Positions 7,082 through 16,867 are shown, counted from the stretch's first letter. The stretch: DNA of 39,876 nt from Bacteroidaceae bacterium (GCA_017381015.1 JAFOCV010000007.1:1-39876), one strand, 5' to 3'. Numbers and translations are program-made. Notes: generated by a model from the sequence alone, not told the origin.

Positions 7082-8731
7082 ATGAAGAAAAGTATAACAT
7101 TTTTAAGTTTGTTGTGTTCAATAAACTTATCTGCACAGATTAATTCTGTATCTGATGAAACCAAATCATCAATAAAGTTTAAAAGAGAATATTGCATTCT
7201 TGACAACGAGAATGCTACCAATACCAGATGTGCCGCCACACAAGACAAAGCCCAATTACGAGCAAATGGTTCACCCAGGATCTTAGTATGCCTTGCTAAT
7301 TATGCCGATGTCAAATTTACCGTTGCCAATGATAATGATTCACTCATTGCCTTATTTGATACTTTTTTCAATGGCAAGGGAATAGGTGTTGGTCAGAATC
7401 CTCATTCAGTTTATGACTACTTCAATGAGATGAGTAATGGTATCTTTACTCCTGAATTTATTATCACAGAACCTGTTACACTATCCAAGGAGAGAGCTTA
7501 TTATGGTAATAAAAATGGTGGAAGTAGAAGGGTACGATATAGAGACGAGGCGCTAACTCTTCTAGCACCACAAATACAAGATAGGATAGGGGACCTGGAT
7601 ACAAATGATGACAACAAAATAGATGGTGTAATCATTGTATTTCCCGGTTGCGGAGCAAATGTTGGTGACGATAATGGTATGCATCCTGCGTGTTGGACAA
7701 CTAACATTTCAAATAATGGTATCACTTATGCTACAGCACTTGTCGCTCCCGAGTTGTTAGGTTTTGATAATACTGAAAATGGTGGTGAAAACGAAGCTGT
7801 AATTAATGGTATCGGTGTATTTGTACACGAAATGTCACACATGCTTGGCTTACCTGACTTTTATGACCTAAATTATAAAGGTGCAGGAATGGATAGATGG
7901 AGTTTGATGGATTATGGTGAATATTGGGCTAATGGATATGAACCAACACCATATACTGCATACGAGAAAAACTTTCTTGGATGGCTTTCATTAGTGGAAC
8001 TTTCGGAGCCAACAAATATCACTAACATGAAAGCTATTGGTGATGGTGGCGATGCCTATGTTATTTATAATGAAGGTGATAGAAATGAATATTATATTCT
8101 AGAAAATAGAACAACCTTTGATCCCTGGAGCAAATCCTTATGCTCGCAATTAGGCAATGGTATGATGATATACCACGTTACATACGATGCGAATGCATGG
8201 AGTAGCAACAGAATCAATACAGATGTCAATCGTCAAAGAATGACAATCATTCCTGCAAATGGACATTTTGAAATCCTTGACAATCTTATGGATGATGTTC
8301 AAAAATATAAATCTGAGATGCAAGGACATTTGTGGCCATTAAGCAATGATGAATTTGTATTGAAATATTGGGGCATAAGTGGCAACAACTCGTTGACAGA
8401 TGAAGAGCGCACCGATGGCGAACGTATTGCACCTGCAGCTAGATTACACAATCCTAATACAGATGGCACATTCTTTATGCACAAACCTATTACAAATATA
8501 GCCTTTGAAGATGAATCTAAGAGAAGTATTTCATTTACATTTAATGGTGGTGATGCTTCAGCTATTGAGGATATTATTAATGACTACACACACAAATATA
8601 CCTACTACTCAATAGATGGACGATATGTAGTTAGTGGTGATAAAAATGTAATCCAGACATTACCCAACGGATTATACATCATAAAGAATCTTACTACAGG
8701 AGACGTTCAAAAGAAGTACGTCACCAGGTAA
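7082..8731 (+). CDS. Secreted M6 family metalloprotease
   Basis: 549 residues with a signal peptide (SITFLSLLCSINLSAQ). The zinc site HEMSH is at 249-253, followed by MLGLPDFYD, the pattern of M6 (immune inhibitor A-like) peptidases, and by MDRWSLMDYGEYW containing the Met-turn-like SLMDYG. The last ~45 residues (YYSIDGRYVVSG ... LPNGLYIIK) resemble the C-terminal sorting-type domains of Bacteroidetes secreted proteins, so export by a type 9 system or retention at the surface is possible but not shown. The gene stands alone: a -7 box precedes it and a terminator follows. Likely substrates are extracellular proteins. Confidence 0.85.
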   Translation: MKKSITFLSLLCSINLSAQINSVSDETKSSIKFKREYCILDNENATNTRCAATQDKAQLRANGSPRILVCLANYADVKFTVANDNDSLIALFDTFFNGKGIGVGQNPHSVYDYFNEMSNGIFTPEFIITEPVTLSKERAYYGNKNGGSRRVRYRDEALTLLAPQIQDRIGDLDTNDDNKIDGVIIVFPGCGANVGDDNGMHPACWTTNISNNGITYATALVAPELLGFDNTENGGENEAVINGIGVFVHEMSHMLGLPDFYDLNYKGAGMDRWSLMDYGEYWANGYEPTPYTAYEKNFLGWLSLVELSEPTNITNMKAIGDGGDAYVIYNEGDRNEYYILENRTTFDPWSKSLCSQLGNGMMIYHVTYDANAWSSNRINTDVNRQRMTIIPANGHFEILDNLMDDVQKYKSEMQGHLWPLSNDEFVLKYWGISGNNSLTDEERTDGERIAPAARLHNPNTDGTFFMHKPITNIAFEDESKRSISFTFNGGDASAIEDIINDYTHKYTYYSIDGRYVVSGDKNVIQTLPNGLYIIKNLTTGDVQKKYVTR

Positions 8732-8759
8732 TAACGATTATTAGATTCTATACAATATG

Positions 8760-8801
8760 TGCCATCAGAGATATTTCAAATATTTATCTGATGGCATTTT
8801 T
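8760..8801 (+). terminator. Terminator of the M6 protease gene
   Basis: TGCCATCAGA (8760-8769) pairs perfectly with TCTGATGGCA (8787-8796) and is followed by TTTTTATC. This is a good intrinsic terminator 28 bases after the stop. Confidence 0.8.
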
Positions 8802-8959
8802 ATCAACTAAATATATTGTACAAATATTCTAGAGGAGATAATAAAGGGTATAATTCAATAAAATGCAACTAAACATAATGTGTATTATTTAAATATTGTA
8901 ATTTTCAATATTAAGTCTGAATTATTAGTTCATTATTATATCATTCTATATAATATATA

Positions 8960-9017
8960 ATAAGGTATATGCTCACCAAACTTAAGTAGATTTAAGTCTT
9001 GAAAACATATACCTTAT
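8960..9017 (-). terminator. Nested stem-loop ending the leftward 9044-14098 operon
   Basis: ATAAGGTATATG (8960-8971) pairs over 12 bases with CATATACCTTAT (9006-9017). The loop holds a second short stem, ACTTAA (8980-8985) with TTAAGT (8992-8997). It lies just past the stop at 9044 on the minus strand. The remainder of 8802-8959 is AT-rich with no gene or motif seen. Confidence 0.5.
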
Positions 9018-9043
9018 ATATTTTGATATTAGATCGGAAAATA

Positions 9044-11305
9044 TTATTTTATCAACGAACAGAATTCTTCTGCAATGGCTAGTGTATTTAGTTTACCAAC
9101 GTCAACCATTTTATGATTGTCCTGTGCGTAGGCGTATATGTTAGCTTTGGTACATATACTTAGATAGAAATCAATGATACTAAACTTTGATGGCCATGAT
9201 TTCATTTCATCAATAAGATTCGTCTTTAATTGATGTATACCATCAAATGCTCTTAGATGAATATTGCCAACATCCAATGTACCATCTTCTCTATGCTTTA
9301 GTAATTGCTCTACATATTTGTATGGTGTCTTTACTTCACCTGTGTGAATATTCGTCCAACCAACTAGCTTCATACTATCATCAAAAACCAGGTATCTAGA
9401 TGTATCTCTCTTGGAAACGACCAAGACTGCATCTGCATCGCTAACATTATTCCAAAAGTGATTGATATCTACGTCAGACAGGATATCAACATTGTGAATA
9501 AGGATTCTTTCCTCGGGATTTGAGTTTCGTAATAAAGATTGAGCATTTTTTATGCCACCACCCGTTTCCAAGAGTTCATTTCTCTCATTTGAGAATGAGA
9601 TTCGTATTTCCTTATCCTTGTAAATCGTATTTAGAGCCTGTTCAGCCCAATTTTCTATCATTTCAGCGAAATGATGGACATTGATAACGAAATCGTTGAA
9701 ACCATTCAAAACAAGCTTATCTATGACATGTTCTATTAAAGGTTTGTTCTTTATAGGAACTAAAGCTTTGGGCATGGTGTCTGTCAGAGGCTTAAGTCTT
9801 GTGCCTAATCCTGCAGCAAAGATCATTGCTTTTTTCCTGCGAGGAAAGGTTCTCTTGATGCCTTGTTCACGATGATTAAGGACTACCTCTACGCCAAACT
9901 TATTGCTAATGTGTTCGGCCAGATGTTGTGCACTATATACACTACGATGTTGACCACCAGTACAACCAAAAGAGAACATCAGCGAAGTAAATCCTCTCTC
10001 TATATATCTGGCCACATGAGCATCAGCCAATTTGTATACGCTTTCCAGGAAAACGTTGATTTCACCATCGTCTTCTAGGAAATCAATCACAGGTTTGTCC
10101 AATCCTGTCAGCTTCTTATATGGCTCGTATCTACCGGGATTATGTGTACTTCTGCAATCAAACACATAGCCACCGCCATTACCGGATGTATCCTCTGGAA
10201 TACCTTTTTTGTATGAGAAACTAAATACCTTTACAGTTAATTTATTGTCTTTTGGCTCATTAGTTGTTGGTAAAGGTAATGTATTTACCTTATTAATATT
10301 ATACTCTGGAAGATTTACCAACCTAATGAGCGTTTCGTGTAAATAAGAAATAGCATCAATATTGATCTCTTTTAGTATTTCTTTCAGATTCTGGATTGCA
10401 GAAGGAATACTATCCAGGAAATATTTTTTACCTTCTATTTTGCCTCTAAATCCATATGCACCTAATACTTGCAGAGTTCTGAACAATACCCATTTGGGAA
10501 TGGTTCTTCTAAATGCTTCTTCATCTACATCCTTATATTCTTTCAGTGAAGTGATATATTCATCTATGAGAAATTGGCGTATATCATCTGTGTAATGTGA
10601 AGAAGCTTGCCACAAGAAAGATATCAAATCGTATTGCAATGGGCCTCTTCTTCCACCTTGGTAATCAATCAAATAAGGTTCATTGTCATTGGAGAGCATT
10701 ACGTTTCTTGCCTGAAAATCCCTGTACATAAAATTATCAGACATGTCCTCTTGCAACAAAGTCACCAGAGCCTTAAAAGACTCTTCCAGTTTTACTTCAT
10801 TAAATTCTATACCAGAAATTTTCAGAAAGCAATACTTGAAATAATTTAGGTCGAACATGATGCTTTGTTCGTCCATCCTTTCTAGTGGATAGCATTTAGA
10901 GAAATCAAGCTCTTCGGCACCTTTAACCTGTATTTTAGGCAACAAACGTATTACTTTTTGCAGCAACAATATATCACTGGCCCTATATCCTAGTGCACCT
11001 TCCCTACCCTCTTTCAAGGCATCATATAGGGAACATGTACCTAAATCCGTTTGAATATAAGAAAGTCTATCTTGGCTTATTGCCAATATCATAGGCACAG
11101 GCAATCCCTTTTCAGCGAAGTGTTTTGTCAGATATATAAAAGCTTCATTCTCTTCACATGAAGTACCTGTACATCCAATCACAGATTTACCTTCATTATC
11201 CGTCAATCTATAGTATCTACGATTACTACCAGCACCTGGTAATTTCTCGCATGCGACAGGTGCCTGTCCTTTCCATATTTGATATAAGCCAAGTATACTC
11301 TCCAT
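9044..11305 (-). CDS. Trifunctional-looking protein: AmgK-type sugar kinase + RapZ C-terminal domain + MurU-type nucleotidyltransferase
   Basis: 753 residues in three parts. About 1-320 is an aminoglycoside-phosphotransferase-fold kinase with the catalytic loop MYRDFQARN (near 192) and metal segment YLIDYQGGRRGPLQYD, as in the anomeric MurNAc/GlcNAc kinase AmgK. About 355-488 matches the RapZ C-terminal domain (GNGGGYVFDCRSTHNPGRYE, then FGCTGGQHRSV), which in E. coli RapZ senses glucosamine-6-phosphate. About 492-753 is a sugar-1-phosphate nucleotidyltransferase with FAAGLGTRLKPLTDTMPKAL, as in MurU. AmgK and MurU act in sequence in peptidoglycan recycling (MurNAc to MurNAc-1-P to UDP-MurNAc), so a recycling enzyme with a built-in amino-sugar sensor is the natural reading. 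The substrate is inferred. It follows rsmE after 21 bases. Confidence 0.8.
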   Translation of the reverse strand: MESILGLYQIWKGQAPVACEKLPGAGSNRRYYRLTDNEGKSVIGCTGTSCEENEAFIYLTKHFAEKGLPVPMILAISQDRLSYIQTDLGTCSLYDALKEGREGALGYRASDILLLQKVIRLLPKIQVKGAEELDFSKCYPLERMDEQSIMFDLNYFKYCFLKISGIEFNEVKLEESFKALVTLLQEDMSDNFMYRDFQARNVMLSNDNEPYLIDYQGGRRGPLQYDLISFLWQASSHYTDDIRQFLIDEYITSLKEYKDVDEEAFRRTIPKWVLFRTLQVLGAYGFRGKIEGKKYFLDSIPSAIQNLKEILKEINIDAISYLHETLIRLVNLPEYNINKVNTLPLPTTNEPKDNKLTVKVFSFSYKKGIPEDTSGNGGGYVFDCRSTHNPGRYEPYKKLTGLDKPVIDFLEDDGEINVFLESVYKLADAHVARYIERGFTSLMFSFGCTGGQHRSVYSAQHLAEHISNKFGVEVVLNHREQGIKRTFPRRKKAMIFAAGLGTRLKPLTDTMPKALVPIKNKPLIEHVIDKLVLNGFNDFVINVHHFAEMIENWAEQALNTIYKDKEIRISFSNERNELLETGGGIKNAQSLLRNSNPEERILIHNVDILSDVDINHFWNNVSDADAVLVVSKRDTSRYLVFDDSMKLVGWTNIHTGEVKTPYKYVEQLLKHREDGTLDVGNIHLRAFDGIHQLKTNLIDEMKSWPSKFSIIDFYLSICTKANIYAYAQDNHKMVDVGKLNTLAIAEEFCSLIK

Positions 11306-11326
11306 AATTCTGGTATACGTATAAAA

Positions 11327-12055
11327 TTAACATGATTGTGTGATTTGCATCAAGTGTACTGCCACAAGAGCTGCGGTTTCCGTTCTCAAACGGCTTGTAC
11401 CTAGCGAAACTGGCTTAAAGCCATACTCTAAGGCCAACTTTACCTCTTCTACAGAAAAGTCACCTTCAGGACCTACCATCACTATTGCATCTTTTCCATT
11501 CTCCAATACATCCTTCAGATGAGGTTTCTCACCTTCATAGCAATGACATATAAATCTTTGTACATTATCGTCTTCTGACATGGCATCTCTACCCCACTTC
11601 TGTACAAAATCCTTGAAAGTTTGGAGTTCATCCACTTCAGGTATCCATGCCTTGTGTGATTGCTTCACGGCAGAAACCACAATTTTTTCTATTCTTTCCG
11701 TCTTGAGATTTCTTCTTTCGGAGAATTGGCAATTCAGGAATGAAACTCTATCCCATCCAATCTCCGTGGCCTTTTCTGCCATCCATTCAATACGGTCATT
11801 CAGCTTTGTTGGAGCCACGGCCAAATGTATCTGTCCTTGCCATGCTCTTGTCTGTTGTTCCTCTTGAATAACCTTGTAAAGACAATGGTGATTAGATGCT
11901 GACGTAATTTCTGCAAGATAAAACTTACCACATCCATCCATCAAATTTAATTGGTCACCTTCCTTCATGCGCAACACACGTACTACGTGCTTTGCCTCCT
12001 CTTCGGGTAATGCGCCATTAATCTCTGGAGTATAGAAAAAACGAGTTTCTTTCAT
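11327..12055 (-). CDS. rsmE: 16S rRNA (uracil1498-N3)-methyltransferase RsmE
   Basis: Methylates N3 of U1498 of 16S rRNA in the 30S subunit. It is 242 residues, the usual length. The N-terminal PUA-like part includes EEEAKHVVRVLRMKEGDQL. The C-terminal SPOUT knot is shown by MVGPEGDFSVEEV (near 190) and LGTSRLRTETAALVA (near 220), the deep-knot AdoMet site. It lies in a minus-strand run between the RlmI-like methyltransferase (29 bases upstream) and the kinase/nucleotidyltransferase fusion (21 bases downstream). Confidence 0.95.
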   Translation of the reverse strand: MKETRFFYTPEINGALPEEEAKHVVRVLRMKEGDQLNLMDGCGKFYLAEITSASNHHCLYKVIQEEQQTRAWQGQIHLAVAPTKLNDRIEWMAEKATEIGWDRVSFLNCQFSERRNLKTERIEKIVVSAVKQSHKAWIPEVDELQTFKDFVQKWGRDAMSEDDNVQRFICHCYEGEKPHLKDVLENGKDAIVMVGPEGDFSVEEVKLALEYGFKPVSLGTSRLRTETAALVAVHLMQITQSC

Positions 12056-12084
12056 TTTGAATGAATCTAATTATAGATACCTAA

Positions 12085-13290
12085 CTATTCTACAAATACC
12101 ACCAAGCCCTTCAGGTATTCGCCTTCTGGGTGATAAATGTTAATTGGATGGTCAGCTGGTTGGTGCAACTGATGTAATATTCTAATCTTACGACCAGCTT
12201 GCATGGCAGCAGAGAAGATAGCGGTTCTGAATTGATCTTTGTTTACTGCCTGAGAACATGAGAATGTGAACAATATGCTACCGCTTGGCATCTTCTCCAT
12301 TGCTTTAGCATTCAATTTGGTGTATCCACGAAGAGCCTGCTTCAATGCATCACGATGCTTGGCAAATGCTGGTGGGTCAAGGATAACCAAATCATAATTC
12401 TCACCCATTTCATCAAGGTATTTGAATGCATCTACGGCAAATGCTTGATGTCTTGTATCGCCAGGGAAGTTCAGTTCCATATTCTTGGATACCAAATCTA
12501 CAGCCTTAGCACTACTATCTACACTATGCACCAATTCTGCACCGCCTCTCATGCTATAAACACTGAATCCACCCGTGTAGCAGAACATATTCAAGACCTT
12601 TCTTCCCTTAGAGTATTGCTCTAGAAGAGTTCTGTTATCTCTTTGGTCTACAAAGAATCCTGTCTTCTGTCCTTTCAACCAGTCAATGTGAAAACTCAAA
12701 CCATTTTCAATAGCAATGTCATTGTTTGAATGTCCAAGGATGAAAGCATTTTCCTGACCTAAATCTGCCTTGTAAGGCAATGTAGTTTCACTCTTATAGT
12801 ACACGGCCTTTAATTCATCGCCCATCACTTTCTTCAAGGCGTTGGCTATCATTTGTCTATCACAATGCATACCCACACTATGTGCCTGCATCACAGCGGT
12901 ATCTGCATAAATGTCAATAATCAAGCCTGGCAGATTATCTCCTTCACCATGTACAAGACGGAAGGTATTATTGATTGTTTGATTATCAGATACATTACTG
13001 CGCAATAAACCTATACTACGACGTACATCCAGTGCAGAAGACAGCTTGTTTTCGTAGAATTCATCGTTGATTAACTCAGGTTCAAACGACAATACTCTCA
13101 CGGCAATACTACCTATCTGCCAATGTCCAACTGCTATGAAGTCTCCCTTAGAAGTGTAGACATTCACCACGTCACCCTCTTGCAATTCATTGTCAGCACT
13201 ATAAATTGCTCCAGAAAATATCCAAGGATGTCTTCTGAGCAAACTATCTTCCTTACCTTTCTTTAGAATTATTTTCTTGTAATCTGACAT
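12085..13290 (-). CDS. rlmI: Class I rRNA methyltransferase, RlmI-like
   Basis: 401 residues. The N-terminal PUA domain (KGKEDSLLRRHPWIFSGAI) binds RNA. A middle domain follows, and the C-terminal Rossmann methyltransferase has VLNMFCYTGGFSVYSMRGGA (AdoMet site, near 220), LVILDPPAF (near 302) and TFSCSQAV (catalytic Cys region, near 345). This is the architecture of RlmI, which makes m5C1962 in 23S rRNA. The exact target here is inferred from the family. It is transcribed after the exonuclease gene with a 13-base gap. Confidence 0.9.
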   Translation of the reverse strand: MSDYKKIILKKGKEDSLLRRHPWIFSGAIYSADNELQEGDVVNVYTSKGDFIAVGHWQIGSIAVRVLSFEPELINDEFYENKLSSALDVRRSIGLLRSNVSDNQTINNTFRLVHGEGDNLPGLIIDIYADTAVMQAHSVGMHCDRQMIANALKKVMGDELKAVYYKSETTLPYKADLGQENAFILGHSNNDIAIENGLSFHIDWLKGQKTGFFVDQRDNRTLLEQYSKGRKVLNMFCYTGGFSVYSMRGGAELVHSVDSSAKAVDLVSKNMELNFPGDTRHQAFAVDAFKYLDEMGENYDLVILDPPAFAKHRDALKQALRGYTKLNAKAMEKMPSGSILFTFSCSQAVNKDQFRTAIFSAAMQAGRKIRILHQLHQPADHPINIYHPEGEYLKGLVVFVE

Positions 13291-13303
13291 TTATATTTAT
13301 TAT

Positions 13304-14098
13304 TTAAATGATTTCCTTTATATTCTTAATTTTCTCTTTATTAGCCCTGTTTTTGCTTTTGGCTTTTTGTTCCTTTTCTCTTTGACGTTTTCTTTTGCGT
13401 CGTTCCTTTTCTTTCTGCCTTTTCTTCTCCTCTTTCTCACGTATTTGCTCAGGTGTCAATGGAGGAGGAGCAGGTGGCGCCGGTTCTGGTATTACCTCAA
13501 GCATATATCCTGTAGCATTGAGTTTCAGTATCTCCTCGTAAATATGTATACATACCCATGCATCAGTTGCTGCATATCTCTTCTGAGCTTCTGTGAGTAC
13601 ATCAGCCTCCCAATTGGTTAGTTGCTGAGTCTTGCTTATACGATACCCAAACAGATTGGCATATATCTTCTGCAATGATTGATCACTGATGCCCAAATCC
13701 TTTACCATACTTTGCAATTCAGCATATCTTCCAGGTGTAAACGGCTTTCTCCGCTTCAACTGCATAAAATCGTCCTTCAATGACAATCCTATTTTCAGTA
13801 CACTATCATCGCTCATTAGTTTAATCAAATCGCTCGTAAACCCTATCTGATTCAACCTGAAAAGAAAGCACGTATCATGTGTAGATATCTGCAACAAGGC
13901 CACAGGATTCATTCCCGTTCCCTTCTTGAATATAGGTTTAGTTTCCGTATCTACACCTACCATTTCTTGTGTCATCAAGTAATCTACAGCTTTTTTCGCC
14001 TCTGATTTACTTTGTATTACTATTATCCGACCCTGGAATAGCACCTTCGGCAATTGTGCTATCATTTTTTTGTCGTACCTGCTAACCAGCGTCTTCAT
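13304..14098 (-). CDS. 3'-5' exonuclease (RNase D/WRN type) with a lysine/arginine-rich tail
   Basis: 264 residues. The DEDDy fold is visible as VGVDTETKP (Exo I, D and E near 50), ISTHDTCFLFRLNQIG, LKIGLSLKDDFMQL (Exo II Asp near 110) and RYAATDAWVCIHIYEEIL (Exo III, YAATDA with the Tyr, near 173). After a proline hinge (EPAPPAPPPLTPEQI) the last ~50 residues are almost only Lys, Arg, Glu and Gln and should form a long charged helix that may bind nucleic acid. It is the first gene of the operon with the two rRNA methyltransferases, so rRNA or other stable-RNA trimming is an attractive but unproven role. Confidence 0.85.
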   Translation of the reverse strand: MKTLVSRYDKKMIAQLPKVLFQGRIIVIQSKSEAKKAVDYLMTQEMVGVDTETKPIFKKGTGMNPVALLQISTHDTCFLFRLNQIGFTSDLIKLMSDDSVLKIGLSLKDDFMQLKRRKPFTPGRYAELQSMVKDLGISDQSLQKIYANLFGYRISKTQQLTNWEADVLTEAQKRYAATDAWVCIHIYEEILKLNATGYMLEVIPEPAPPAPPPLTPEQIREKEEKKRQKEKERRKRKRQREKEQKAKSKNRANKEKIKNIKEII

Positions 14099-14145
14099 AC
14101 CTTGCTTTTATCACTCTAATTTGGTTGTTTTCTTTTATTCGTCTA

Positions 14146-14153
14146 CAAAATTA
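14146..14153 (-). promoter_or_regulatory. -7 box for the exonuclease-rRNA methyltransferase operon
   Basis: On the minus strand TAATTTTG matches TAnnTTTG, 48 bases before the ATG at 14098. No well-spaced TTTG was found upstream. Confidence 0.4.
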
Positions 14154-14196
14154 TGAAAAAAAATGCCAAATGACACCCTTTTACATTTTTTTCTAG

Positions 14197-14204
14197 TAAT
14201 TTTG
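14197..14204 (+). promoter_or_regulatory. -7 box upstream of ftsK
   Basis: TAATTTTG matches TAnnTTTG and lies about 100 bases before the ATG. It diverges from the minus-strand box at 14146-14153, so the 209-base gap would hold two back-to-back promoters. Confidence 0.4.
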
Positions 14205-14307
14205 CACGTGAAAATCATATAATATAGGTTCTGTAAATAATATACCCCCTCAAAGAACCTTTCGAATAAAGCAATAAAAACAAAATTATACCTCTACCAT
14301 TAATCTT

Positions 14308-16866
14308 ATGGCAAATACAAAAAACGAAAAGAAAACCACAAAGAAGACGAACACCAAGAAGGCCTCTTCTACTCCATCCACTTCTGTGGGTTTCTTCGCT
14401 CGTATAAAGTCTTTCTTCAAGAGCAACAAGCCTGTTACCCAGCCAGACATTACCGATGATGAAGGTATGTCTAATGCAGAAATTACTCGTTTCTGTACGG
14501 GAGCTATTATTTTCCTTGTAAGTAGTTTTGTACTTCTTAGCATAGCATCACATTTATTCACAGCCGTAGATGACTCAACATGGATAGAGGGCGAGAAGGC
14601 TAAGAATTGGATGGGCACGCTTGGTTTGAGCACCGCACGCTTCTTTATTGACGAATGCTGGGGTGTTGCTTCATTCTGCATTCCCCTTTTCCTCATTGTT
14701 GCATCTCTTCGTATTATGCAGGTTTATAAGGTACGCCTCTGGAAGTGGTTCCTCAATTGTTCCATCATCATGATATGGTTCTCTGCATTTGGCCATTTCT
14801 TACTCCAACCCATCTTGGAATCCATGCATAGCCCCATCAGTCTTGGGGGTGGCATTGGTAAGACCGAGGTAGATTTCCTCGAAGCCAAGATAGGTCCTGT
14901 AGGTACTTTCTTGATTTTGATAGCCTTTCTCATTGGTTATCTCATATATTTGTCTGATGAAACTATACATATCATACGCAAGGTACTATCACCTGGCAGC
15001 TATCTAAAGTCCAAGAAAAAGAATGATGCCGAGGTAGAAGACGAGGAAGAAGATCTTGAAGACGAACTTAAGGATACCGATCAAGAAGCTGCACCCGAGG
15101 TTTACACCGGTTTAACCGAGGAAGAAACAGCTACTACCATAGAATTTAATGATATTACGCCTGATTCAAATTCTATTACTGAAACAGATACCCAACCCCA
15201 ACTAGACATAGAAATAGTTGCATCTTCCGAGGAGGAAGAATTTGTTTCTACTGACGATGAAACCAAAGAAAACACCTCACACGACCAAACAATGCTCGTA
15301 CATAAGGGCAAGGAAGAAGAAGAGGCACATCTCGACGAGACACGCCAGCTAGAACCATACGACCCAAAGTTGGATTTGGAGAACTATAAGTATCCTACTA
15401 TTGATCTGCTCAAACATTATGATGTAGATACATCAATTGATATGGAAGAGCAGCAGCAGAATAAGAATCGTATTATTCAGGTTTTGCAGGACTTTGGTGT
15501 CAAGATTTCAAGCATTAAGGCAACGGTAGGTCCCACTATTACCCTCTACGAAATTACCCCTGCTCCTGGTGTTCGTATCTCTAAGATTCGTAATCTAGAG
15601 GACGATATTGCCCTATCTCTATCTGCTTTGGGTATTCGTATTATCGCTCCCATTCCTGGCAAGGGTACAATTGGTATCGAAGTACCTAATGCTCGTCCAC
15701 AGATAGTATCAATGGAGAGCATTATCAATAGTCGTAAGTTCCAGGAAACACAATACGAGCTTCCCATGGCACTAGGTAAGACTATTACCAATGAACTCTA
15801 TATGGTAGACCTGGCAAAAATGCCTCACCTTCTTGTCGCTGGTGCCACTGGTCAAGGTAAATCCGTAGGTTTGAACGCAATTATTACATCTTTATTATAT
15901 AAGAAACATCCTGCCGAACTGAAACTAGTAATGGTTGACCCCAAGAAGGTTGAGTTTAGTATTTACTCACCTATCATCAATCATTTCTTGGCCCAAGTAG
16001 AAGGTACGGAGGGAGACGAACCCATTATCACCGATGTACAGAAGGTGGTACAAACTCTCAAGTCTCTCTGTCTAGAGATGGATAATAGATATGACCTATT
16101 AAAGAAGGCTGGTGCCAGAAACCTGCGCGAATACAATGAGAAGTTCAAATCTCGCCATCTCAATCCCGAGAATGGCCATCGATTTATGCCATATATCGTG
16201 GTTATTATCGACGAGTTTGGCGACCTCATTATGACAGCCGGCAAAGAGATTGAACTTCCTATCTGTCGTATTGCCCAATTGGCACGTGCCGTAGGTATCC
16301 ACATGATTATTGCCACACAGCGTCCCACAACCAATATTATCACTGGTACCATCAAGGCCAATTTCCCAGGACGTATGGCATTCAAGGTAAGTGCTATGGT
16401 TGATAGCCGCACCATCCTTGACCGTGCAGGTGCTCAACAATTGGTAGGCAAGGGTGACATGCTTGTTATCGGTGGTGGTAGTGAACCTGTTCGAGTACAG
16501 TGCGCCTTTGTAGATACCCCCGAGGTGGATGCCATTACCAAATACATTGCCTGTCAGCAAAGCTATCTTGGTCCTGCTCCACTTCCACCTATAGCAATTG
16601 AAGGTGAAGAAGATGAAGGTCGTGATGTAGATATGCAAAATCTGGATCCCATGTTCGAACAAGTAGCACGCCTTGTGGTACAAACTCAGCAAGGTTCCAC
16701 CAGTATGATACAGCGTAAATTATCCATAGGTTACAATCGAGCAGGTCGACTAATGGATCAGCTACAGGAGGCTGGCATTGTTGGTCCAGCACACGGTAGC
16801 AAACCACGCGAAGTTCTATGTATAAGTGAAGAAGATTTACAATTCCGTTTAGACAATTTGAAATAA
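14308..16866 (+). CDS. ftsK: DNA translocase FtsK/SpoIIIE family
   Basis: 852 residues. The basic N-terminal tail (KKTTKKTNTKKA) is followed by four membrane segments (about 55-83, 110-137, 146-168, 197-215). A strongly acidic linker (about 228-350) comes next, then the motor: beta domain, Walker A AGATGQGKSVG (near 510), Walker B IVVIIDEFGDL (near 631) and ATQRPTTNIITG. The C-terminal gamma winged helix has STSMIQRKLSIGYNRAGRLM (near 795), which reads KOPS-type orienting sequences. It pumps chromosome termini through the closing septum and activates XerCD. lolA begins one base after the stop, so the two are probably coupled. Confidence 0.95.
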   Translation: MANTKNEKKTTKKTNTKKASSTPSTSVGFFARIKSFFKSNKPVTQPDITDDEGMSNAEITRFCTGAIIFLVSSFVLLSIASHLFTAVDDSTWIEGEKAKNWMGTLGLSTARFFIDECWGVASFCIPLFLIVASLRIMQVYKVRLWKWFLNCSIIMIWFSAFGHFLLQPILESMHSPISLGGGIGKTEVDFLEAKIGPVGTFLILIAFLIGYLIYLSDETIHIIRKVLSPGSYLKSKKKNDAEVEDEEEDLEDELKDTDQEAAPEVYTGLTEEETATTIEFNDITPDSNSITETDTQPQLDIEIVASSEEEEFVSTDDETKENTSHDQTMLVHKGKEEEEAHLDETRQLEPYDPKLDLENYKYPTIDLLKHYDVDTSIDMEEQQQNKNRIIQVLQDFGVKISSIKATVGPTITLYEITPAPGVRISKIRNLEDDIALSLSALGIRIIAPIPGKGTIGIEVPNARPQIVSMESIINSRKFQETQYELPMALGKTITNELYMVDLAKMPHLLVAGATGQGKSVGLNAIITSLLYKKHPAELKLVMVDPKKVEFSIYSPIINHFLAQVEGTEGDEPIITDVQKVVQTLKSLCLEMDNRYDLLKKAGARNLREYNEKFKSRHLNPENGHRFMPYIVVIIDEFGDLIMTAGKEIELPICRIAQLARAVGIHMIIATQRPTTNIITGTIKANFPGRMAFKVSAMVDSRTILDRAGAQQLVGKGDMLVIGGGSEPVRVQCAFVDTPEVDAITKYIACQQSYLGPAPLPPIAIEGEEDEGRDVDMQNLDPMFEQVARLVVQTQQGSTSMIQRKLSIGYNRAGRLMDQLQEAGIVGPAHGSKPREVLCISEEDLQFRLDNLK

Positions 16867-16867
16867 T

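Noticed and set aside
16099..16692. Minus-strand open frame of 197 codons
   Set aside because: Antisense to the FtsK motor domain, which has intact Walker A and B motifs on the plus strand.
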